From contig JAUXPL010000044.1 of the NCBI GenBank assembly GCA_030683605.1, forward strand, positions 1 to 36,107: a stretch of DNA of 36,107 bases, written 5' to 3'. Below the pieces are notes generated by a model. It was not told where the DNA came from and made no database searches. It saw nothing but the letters and a program-made list of their open reading frames with translations. Positions 30,774-36,107 of this stretch are shown here, piece after piece (within the stretch, counting starts at the first letter, position 1; each line of letters begins with the position of its first letter). This DNA comes from Candidatus Altimarinota bacterium. Lineage in GTDB: Bacteria; Patescibacteriota; Gracilibacteria; BD1-5; UBA6164. Made by a program: the position numbers and the translations under genes.

Positions 30774-31430
30774 TTATTGTTTTACACAGTATAATAATGC
30801 TACATTACGAGGACGAGGTGTTCTATAATGAACACTTGCACTCGTAAATGTTCATCATGTTCTTGACACTCAATTATCATTATTTCAGGCAATAGTTACC
30901 TCTGAATCAAAATTTAATACAGCTTCTTGATCTGTTAAAAAACGAATTCAAGCAAAAGAATTTCTACTATTAGAATAATTAGCATTTGATACATTAGATG
31001 CTATTTGAGTTGCTACTTGTGCACTTGCTAAAGTTCTACCTGTATCTATTCATCTACCTCAATCCAATCATCTGATAAATTCTCCTCTCAAATCAAGAGT
31101 TGTATTAGTTCAGCTTGTATTTTTTTCATCCCCACTTCAGTCAGCTGCTGTCCATCAACTAGGACAACTAGAACCATTAAATGCCATAACTGCTCATGTT
31201 GGAATATTTGATAATCATGATAATGTTGTTGTATGTCAATCAACAGTAGATTTAATTGTTCTTATATTTTCTTGTACTATATTAAATGTACTTGCAGTTA
31301 AAGTTTCTCCATTATTTACATCTGTCATAGATACATATGCTCAATATGCAATACCACTAACTCACACAATTGTAAGTATTCATAATCAAATACTTAATCA
31401 TTTCATATATCAATCTAAATATTTTTTCAT
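30774..31430 (-). CDS. Membrane-anchored phage-tail-collar-like surface protein 1
   Basis: The product has 218 residues. An N-terminal hydrophobic helix (about 10-32) is followed by the stalk YGAYVSMTDVNNGETLTAST, a short helical neck, then a tail-collar domain: VMAFNGSSCPSGWTAADGSG, LDLRGEFIRGLDGGRGIDTG and the end RPRNVALLYCVKQ. These are the hallmarks of phage tail-fibre collar/tip domains (P-x-G-W, DLRG-x-F-x-R-G-x-D, RPRN-x-A). No phage structural genes are nearby, and the transmembrane anchor suggests a cellular surface protein. It is adjacent to a paralogue at 31487. Two cysteines (SCPSG and LLYC) may pair. Confidence 0.8.
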
Positions 31431-31455
31431 TGGCTTATTTTAATTTTAAATATAC

Positions 31456-31492
31456 AAATGGCTTAAGCCATCAGTTGACAAGTGATTTATTG
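31456..31492. repeat. Direct repeat at the 3' end of collar protein 2
   Basis: CAAATGGCTTAAGCCATCAG, then TTGACAAGTGATTTATTG, including the 14-base palindrome ATGGCTTAAGCCAT. It recurs at 32085-32122 with few changes. It covers the gene's last codons and the spacer. Confidence 0.8.
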
Positions 31493-32059
31493 TTTTACAC
31501 AGTATAGTAGTGCAACATTACGAGGACGAGTTTCAGTTCATCAAACAGATGTTGTATCTCTATTTACAGTAAAAGACTGAAAATATCATAAGTTAGTACT
31601 TCCTCATCATGCTCATCATCATCAAGTAACTTGATGATGATGACTTTTTAATTCATCTGCTTGATAATCTCACAATGTTCTACTAACATCTCTACCATTT
31701 AAATCTCAATTCATTCATCTAATAAAAGTTCACCTCAAATCTAATGTAGTATTAGCTCAACTAGTATTTTTTTCATCCCCACTTCAATCTGCAGCAGTCC
31801 ATCATGTAGGACAAGATGTTCAGTTAAATGCTATAACTGCTCATACTGGTATTGTTCAACTACCTATTCAATCAACTGTAGTTTTCAGTACTGATACATT
31901 TTCTATCAATTGATTATAATTACTAGCTGTTAATGGATCTCATGTAGATACATTTGATAATGTAACATATGCTCAATATGCTACTCATGTAATTCCGACT
32001 ACTAATACAAATCAGATACCATTATATATTCATCATTTTATTTTTTGTAGAAATTCCAT
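31487..32059 (-). CDS. Membrane-anchored phage-tail-collar-like surface protein 2
   Basis: The product has 190 residues, paralogous to the gene at 30774. The start ATG at 32059 gives MEFLQKIKGG before the hydrophobic helix. The shared stalk is YGAYVTLSNVSTGDPLTASN. The head carries VIAFNGTSCPTGWTAADGSG, LDLRGTFIRGMNGD, a KSHHHQVTGGGG segment (the His-rich loop typical of tail-collar tips) and RPRNVALLYCVKQ. The His-rich and glycine-rich loop is mostly TGA. The two collar genes are tandem, separated by a 56-base spacer, and differ strongly in the loop region, as expected for ligand-binding tips. Confidence 0.82.
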
Positions 32060-32084
32060 AGTTTTTTTTTGTTATTTAAGTATT

Positions 32085-32122
32085 CAAATGGCTAAAGCCA
32101 TCTGTTGACAAGTGATTTATTG
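32085..32122. repeat. Orphan direct repeat resembling a collar-gene 3' end
   Basis: CAAATGGCTAAAGCCATCTG, then TTGACAAGTGATTTATTG. Corresponds to the end of the collar gene at 31487 including its stop region, but here no collar gene is attached, so it may be a remnant of a third tandem copy. Confidence 0.7.
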
Positions 32123-32200
32123 CAAAATTCATAATAATCACCTAAGAATTATGATACATTAATTATATTTATTTTATGTTTATATCAATATTTTAGTATT

Positions 32201-32291
32201 ATTTTTACTTTACTTTTTAAATAAATATTTCATAAAAAATATTAAAAATATAATAAGTTTTTTGTAAAGCTAAAATTGTATTGCATACTTT
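32201..32291. repeat. 91-bp direct repeat, left copy, upstream of BrnT-like cassette
   Basis: Matches 32930-33020 with a diverged stretch near its left end and near identity after it (ATTTCATAAAAAATATTAAA, then AAGTTTTTTGTAAAGC and TAAAATTGTATTGCATACTT). The two copies bracket the toxin-antitoxin pair with a period of 729 bases. Confidence 0.9.
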
Positions 32292-32301
32292 TATAAATTA
32301 T

Positions 32302-32329
32302 TTGACTTAATATTAAAAATGTATACTAT
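32302..32329 (+). promoter_or_regulatory. Candidate promoter of the BrnT-like pair
   Basis: TTGACT at 32302-32307 with TACTAT at 32324-32329 (16-base spacer), or TATACT at 32322. It lies just inside the left 91-bp repeat and about 36 bases before the toxin start. Confidence 0.45.
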
Positions 32330-32364
32330 AAAGATATACATTTTTACTTTAAAATATTTTATAT

Positions 32365-32613
32365 ATGTGAAAAATAATACTATGGAGTAATGAAAAAAAT
32401 GAAATTTTAAAAAAGACTAGATGAATATGTTTTGAAGATGTATTAAGTTCTGAAATAATTGATGATTTAGAACATCCTAACAAAGAAAAATATCCAAATC
32501 AAAGAATTATGATTGTTGAAATAGATTGATATCCTTATGTTTGCCCATATATAGAAAACAAAAATGAAATATTTTTAAAAACACTGTTCCCAGATAGAAG
32601 ATATAAAAAATAG
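32365..32613 (+). CDS. BrnT-like toxin
   Basis: This 82-residue protein matches the BrnT-related toxin group often paired with CopG antitoxins: WSNEKNEILKKTRGICFEDV, HPNKEKYPNQRIMIVEIDGY, and FLKTLFPDRRYKK. The E-K-N-x-x-L-K..R-G-x-x-F-E-D-V start and the F-L-K-T-x-x-P-x-R-x end are characteristic. It would act as an RNase-type toxin. The second codon is TGA. It is followed 29 bases downstream by the antitoxin gene, the toxin-first order usual for BrnTA-like modules. The whole unit is enclosed by 91-bp direct repeats. Confidence 0.75.
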
Positions 32614-32642
32614 ATTAATTTATTATATAACTCAATAAAATT

Positions 32643-32921
32643 ATGAAAAAAAATGAATTCCTAGATATAGAAGAAAAAGAAATAATTGAATCATTTGAAA
32701 AATGAGAATTTGTAAGTGTATCTAATTTAGAAGAAAGAAAAAAAGAATTAAAACAAAGTTTTAAAAAGACTATTAATTCTAGAAGACCGATAAATATTAG
32801 AGTATTAGAAACAGATATACATAAACTGAAAACAAAAGCAATAGAAGAATGATTACCATACCAAACTCTTATTTCAAAAGTTTTACATGATTACACTACT
32901 TGAAAATTAATTTCTAAGTAG
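32643..32921 (+). CDS. CopG/BrnA-like antitoxin
   Basis: The 92-residue product has a Glu-rich N-terminal toxin-binding half and a C-terminal ribbon-helix-helix-type segment: RRPINIRVLETDIHKLKTKA, then EEGLPYQTLISKVLHDYTTG. The I-x-I-R-V strand and the K-x-K-A-x-x-x-G-x-P-Y-Q-T-L-I-S helices are hallmarks of CopG-like antitoxins, which bind DNA as dimers and repress their own operon. It is the partner of the toxin at 32365. Confidence 0.8.
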
Positions 32922-32929
32922 TTTTTTTT

Positions 32930-33020
32930 ATTTTTACTTTACATTTCTAGTTATTATTTCATAAAAAATATTAAAAATAGAATAAGTTTTTTGTAAAGCT
33001 AAAATTGTATTGCATACTTT
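32930..33020. repeat. 91-bp direct repeat, right copy
   Basis: Second copy of the sequence at 32201-32291. It starts 9 bases after the antitoxin stop and ends 54 bases before the VirB4-like gene, so it may contribute to that gene's promoter region. Confidence 0.9.
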
Positions 33021-33074
33021 ACAATTGATGTTTAATAATTAAAATAATCGAGAAATAATAACTAAGTCTTTTAC

Positions 33075-34919
33075 ATGGAAAACCAAAATAAATTAATAGC
33101 TCTAGTCTGAACAAGAATTACTTGAGATACTTATACTTTTACAGGTAAAGTAAAGGAAAATAAAAAAGAAAAAACAGCAGAAGAAAAACTAGAGCTAGAG
33201 TCTGAAAAAGAGTATAAAGAAGCTCTAGCATATATAAAAGATGCAATAGCTCCAGCTTATTGGAAAAGCTATCCAAACAAATTAAAAATTAACGATACAT
33301 ACGTTAAGACTTATTTTGTGTATGCTTATCCAAATTTTTTGGAATGAAACTGGTTATCTCCTATTATTAATTGGGATGTAAAATTTGACATGAGTTTGTT
33401 TGTATATCCTATTGATTGAGCATTTATTCAAAAATACTTGAGAAAAAGACTTACACAACTACACTCAGAAAGAAGTATGATGGCAGAAAAATGATTGATA
33501 AATGATCCTGGTATAGAGGCTCAAATTCAAGATGTAGAAGAATTGAGATACAAACTAACAAGATGAGAAGAAAAATATTTCCACTTATGATTATATATCA
33601 CTGTTTATGCTGAAGAAGAAGAAAAATTGAATAGAATATGAAAAGATATAGAAACAGTACTAGCAGGTAGAAACGTATTACAAAAACAAGCTTATCTGAG
33701 ATCTGAGCAAGCATTTATTTCTACATGACCATTCTGTAAAGATGAGTTATGAGTATATAGAAATATTTCAACAGGTTGATTATCTACTACATTTCCTTTT
33801 TCTAGTAGTACTCTAACTCATGATGACTGAATACTGTATTGAGTAAATACTCATAACAATTCTCTTATAATATTTGATAGGTTCAAAACTGAAAATGCTA
33901 ATATGACAGTATTTGCAAAATCTGGTTGAGGTAAATCATTTGCTGTAAAACTAGAAATACTTAGAAGTCTTATGTTTGGTACTGATGTAATAATAATAGA
34001 CCCTGAAAACGAATACAAAACTCTTGTTAATCAAGTATGATGAAGTTATTTGGATGTATCTTTGAATTCTAATCAAAGAATTAATCCTTTTGATATGCCT
34101 TATGGATTAAAAGACCATGATGAAAATCCTGGTGATTTACTGAGAAGTGCTGTTATAAGTTTGTTATGACTTATGAATTTGATGCTAGGTAAAATGACTG
34201 CAGAAGAAGAATCTATCATGGAAAAAGCAATTGTTACAACATATAGTCTGAAATGAATTACTCTAGAAGATGATAATATAGTAGGAAAAGAGATTCCAGT
34301 AATGAAAGATTTACAAGATGTACTTGAAACTATGGATTGAGCAGGAAGTCTAGTTAAAAGAATAGAAAAATATACCATAGGTATATTTTCATGAATATTC
34401 TCTAATAGAACTAATATAGACCTAAATGAATGATTACAAGTATTTTCAGTGAGAGATTTAGATGATATGATGAGACCAATTGCCATGTATGTAGTACTAA
34501 ATCATATATGGAACAAAGTAAGATCAACTAGTAAAAAAAGAATACTAGTAATAGATGAAGCATGGAATATAATGCAACATGAAGACTCTGCTAAATTTTT
34601 ATTCTGACTTGTAAAAAGAGCGAGAAAATATTGATTATGAATAACTACTATCACTCAAGATGTAGAAGATTTCATCGGTAGTAAATATGGTAAACCTATC
34701 ATGACAAACTCTTCTATTCAATTATTATTAAAACAATCTAGTGCTTCAATAGATGCATTACAAAATATATACAAGCTAACTGAACAAGAAAAATACATAT
34801 TATTAAATGCTGCTGTATGACAATGATTATTCTTTGCAGGTACTGAACATGTAGGAATACAAGTAATAGCAAGTTATTATGAGGAACAAGTAATAACTGC
34901 CAATATGAATAAAAAATAA
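33075..34919 (+). CDS. VirB4/TraC-family secretion ATPase
   Basis: This 614-residue ATPase belongs to the VirB4 family of type IV secretion and conjugation motors (HerA/FtsK superfamily). The N-terminal half is the VirB4 accessory domain (KSYPNKLKINDTYVKTYFVY, RLTQLHSERSMMAEKG). The C-terminal half holds the motor: Walker A MTVFAKSGGGKSFAVKLEI (about 277-295), DVIIIDPENEYKTL, Walker B RILVIDEAWNIM (about 488-499), and ITTITQDVEDFI with the sensor glutamine. No VirB6, VirB8 or VirD4 gene is in the window. Patescibacteria often encode lone VirB4-like ATPases linked to DNA uptake or export, so it might act with the type IV pilus; that is inference. Confidence 0.9.
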
Positions 34920-34975
34920 AGACTTATATATGAGCGATTACTGAAAAATGTATTGACTTTAATACAAAAGTTTTT

Positions 34976-35014
34976 AAAAATCAATTTTATTGAAAAATAA
35001 ATTTGATTTTTTTT
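34976..35014 (+). terminator. Probable terminator of the VirB4-like gene
   Basis: Inverted repeat AAAATCAA..TTT / AAA..TTTGATTTT followed by a long T-run, about 57 bases after the stop codon. Confidence 0.65.
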
Positions 35015-35142
35015 ATTTTTTTTATAGAATATCACAGCTTCTAAAAACCTCTTAAATGAGGTAGTTATATGATTATATCTAGTTTGTCCCGAAAACAATA
35101 CATATAGAGTAATTATTTTAACTTCAAAAGAAAAAAATAATT

Positions 35143-35235
35143 TAACCTCTCTCTTGTCCATAGGATAGCTCCCTTCGGGCATAAATTCCTCCCCTTCCAG
35201 CTAAAGACTGGACACGTATCAGGGGAAAGAGGCTC
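35143..35235. repeat. Palindromic repeat in the rplK leader, long-loop variant
   Basis: Starts AACCTCTCTCTTGTCCATAG, has CTCCCTTCGGGCATAAATTC, and the enlarged loop CCAGCTAAAGACTGG with ACACGTATCAGGGGAAAGAG. Same enlarged form as 19047-19140. Confidence 0.85.
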
Positions 35236-35277
35236 AAATATTGGATTAAAATACTTTAAAACATAATAATAATTATC

Positions 35278-35748
35278 ATGGCACCAAAAAAAGCAGTAAA
35301 AGGATATATTAAGTTACAAATCAATTGAGGACAAGCTACTCCAGCTCCTCCTGTTTGACCAGCTTTAGGTCAACACTGAGTACCTATTCAAGAATTTACT
35401 TCTAAATTCAACGAACAAACTAGAGATAGAATGTGAGTTAGATTACCAGTTATCATCACTGTTTACGAAGATAGAACTTTTGATTTCGTTGTAAAACAAC
35501 CACCTATGTCAGTTTTAGTAAAAGCTAAATTGAACTTAAAAAGTGGTTCTAAACTTCCTCATAAAGAAAAAGTTGGACACTTAACTTTACAACAAGTTAA
35601 AGAAATAGCATTAGAAAAAATGCCAGACTTAAATGCAGTTGATATTGCAGGTGCTATGAAAATAGCTCAAGGTACAGCTAGATCAGCAGGTATTACTACT
35701 GATGTTGATGGTTTAACTAAAGCAGAAATTGCAGCTAAATTAGCATAA
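35278..35748 (+). CDS. rplK: Ribosomal protein uL11
   Basis: The product has 156 residues, slightly longer than the usual 141. It binds the 23S rRNA GTPase-associated centre. Seen are the N-terminal domain VKGYIKLQINGGQATPAPPV and GPALGQHGVPIQEFTSKFN (proline-rich loop conserved) and the C-terminal domain with QQVKEIALEKMPDLNA .. AMKIAQGTARSAGI. Four of its 13 glycines are TGA, all in the first half. The start at 35278 is fixed by the family's N-terminus. It ends at its own terminator; rplA, the usual partner, is not seen in the remaining 359 bases. Confidence 0.95.
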
Positions 35749-35752
35749 TTAC

Positions 35753-35785
35753 AAAAAATTCTTGATTTTCATCAAGATTTTTTTT
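35753..35785 (+). terminator. Terminator after rplK
   Basis: Stem TCTTGAT-tttc-ATCAAGA with A-run before and T-run after, directly following the stop codon. Confidence 0.85.
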
Positions 35786-36107
35786 ATTGCTTTAAAAATT
35801 AATTATTTTAATATTTTTTAATTTATTTAAATTATTTAAATTTAATTTTTAGTTTAGTATTTTCTTTCTTTACTTTTGACAGCAAAAGTAAAACAAAACT
35901 GTTAGGGGGCTCGAATTTCAGATGTCTATAATTGTGCTTTCTGTTAGTTCTCACTATTGTCTCGCCCCCTAAAACCCAATGCCATTAAGTTAAGCTTAAA
36001 TGGTATTTTTTATGTTTAAATTGTAGTAAAAAATTGATAAATAACAAATTTAAAACAAGCAAAAAAATCTATTATAATATTCTAATAGATTAAAAATAAT
36101 AATTTAT
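35786..36107. other. Gene-free tail of the window with GC-rich repeat structure
   Basis: No coding frame was found to the window end. Bases 35871-35890 form a perfect hairpin (TACTTTTG-acag-CAAAAGTA). TTAGGGGGC (35902-35910) pairs with GCCCCCTAA (35964-35972) across 53 bases. The word GCCATTAAGTTAAG (35981-35994) is shared with the complex at 29151. The rest is AT-rich. Confidence 0.6.

Larger units (their letters stand above)
32060..32364. other. Spacer between collar genes and BrnT-like cassette
   Basis: This 305-base AT-rich spacer contains no gene. It holds the second copy of the ATGGCT..AGCCAT direct repeat (32085-32122), the left 91-bp cassette repeat (32201-32291) and a candidate promoter (32302-32329). 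Confidence 0.6.
34920..35277. other. Spacer and leader upstream of rplK
   Basis: This 358-base region contains no gene. It contains the VirB4 terminator (34976-35014), an unremarkable stretch with a small ACCTCTTAAATGAGGT hairpin (35046-35062), a palindromic repeat (35143-35235) and about 40 AT-rich bases before the rplK start. The rplK promoter is not identified; if it lies before 35143 the repeat is in the mRNA leader. Confidence 0.55.

Noticed and set aside
30634-30828. 64-residue plus-strand open frame after the phosphatase gene
   Set aside because: It starts within the last codons of the phosphatase gene and runs through a palindromic repeat and the antisense end of the collar gene; no protein-like character.
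30774-32059. Prophage remnant suggested by two tail-collar domains
   Set aside because: No capsid, terminase, portal, integrase or other tail gene is nearby, and both proteins have an N-terminal membrane anchor shared with a non-phage-like surface protein.
34100-34486. 128-residue minus-strand open frame
   Set aside because: Antisense to the motor domain of the VirB4-like gene, whose plus-strand reading shows Walker A and B motifs.

Overview
The window comes from a very AT-rich genome that reads UGA as glycine (translation table 25). Nearly every gene is interrupted by in-frame TGA under the standard code but becomes full length once TGA is glycine, and TGA falls on invariant glycines: the Walker A loops of PilB, PilT and VirB4, and the FtsZ GGGTGTG loop. 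Table 25 is known from Absconditabacteria (SR1) and Gracilibacteria (BD1-5), so the organism is very probably one of these reduced, probably host-attached Patescibacteria/CPR bacteria. All coordinates below use TAA and TAG as the only stops. No tRNA, rRNA or CRISPR array was found.

Layout. 1-2.9 kb: a rubredoxin-superoxide reductase fusion, a nucleotidyltransferase carrying an in-frame palindromic repeat, and a CorC/HlyC (CNNM-type) membrane protein. 2.9-19 kb: a type IV pilus region. It holds minor prepilin-like genes, a YadA-head-like surface protein, a pseudopilin fused to a beta-propeller, hisS, a membrane protein of unknown role, the run pilB - PP2C phosphatase - pilC, and the major pilin behind a long leader with candidate promoters. 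19.2-19.65 kb: a HicBA toxin-antitoxin pair. 19.8-24 kb (minus strand): pilT, a secreted protein with a PDTG-type C-terminal anchor, ruvX, rplI and nusA. 24.2-26 kb: a DUF4160/DUF2442 pair, a C1q-like surface protein and a RelE-like toxin-antitoxin pair. 26.2-28.9 kb: ftsZ and ftsA. 29.4-32.1 kb: a membrane PP2C phosphatase and two membrane-anchored phage-tail-collar proteins. 32.3-35.8 kb: a BrnT/CopG-like toxin-antitoxin pair, a VirB4-like ATPase and ribosomal protein L11 (rplK).

How it fits together. The pilus machinery (PilB, PilC, PilT, several pilins) and at least four adhesin-like surface proteins would suit a cell that lives attached to a host. Two serine phosphatases, one inside the pilus ATPase operon, point to phospho-control of pilus or surface behaviour. 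Many spacers carry GC-rich palindromic repeats that stand out from the AT-rich background. They sit in operon spacers (ftsA-ftsZ), in leaders (nusA, rplK), after pilC inside a 24-bp duplication, and once inside a coding region. Paired base changes between copies show that their hairpins are maintained.

Most notable: (1) two toxin-antitoxin cassettes are each bounded by direct repeats of 91-92 bp; (2) the palindromic repeats show compensatory changes, and one is read through in frame; (3) a family of surface proteins shares one membrane anchor and stalk with interchangeable heads; (4) a pseudopilin is fused to a sensor-type propeller; (5) a PP2C phosphatase gene lies between pilB and pilC.
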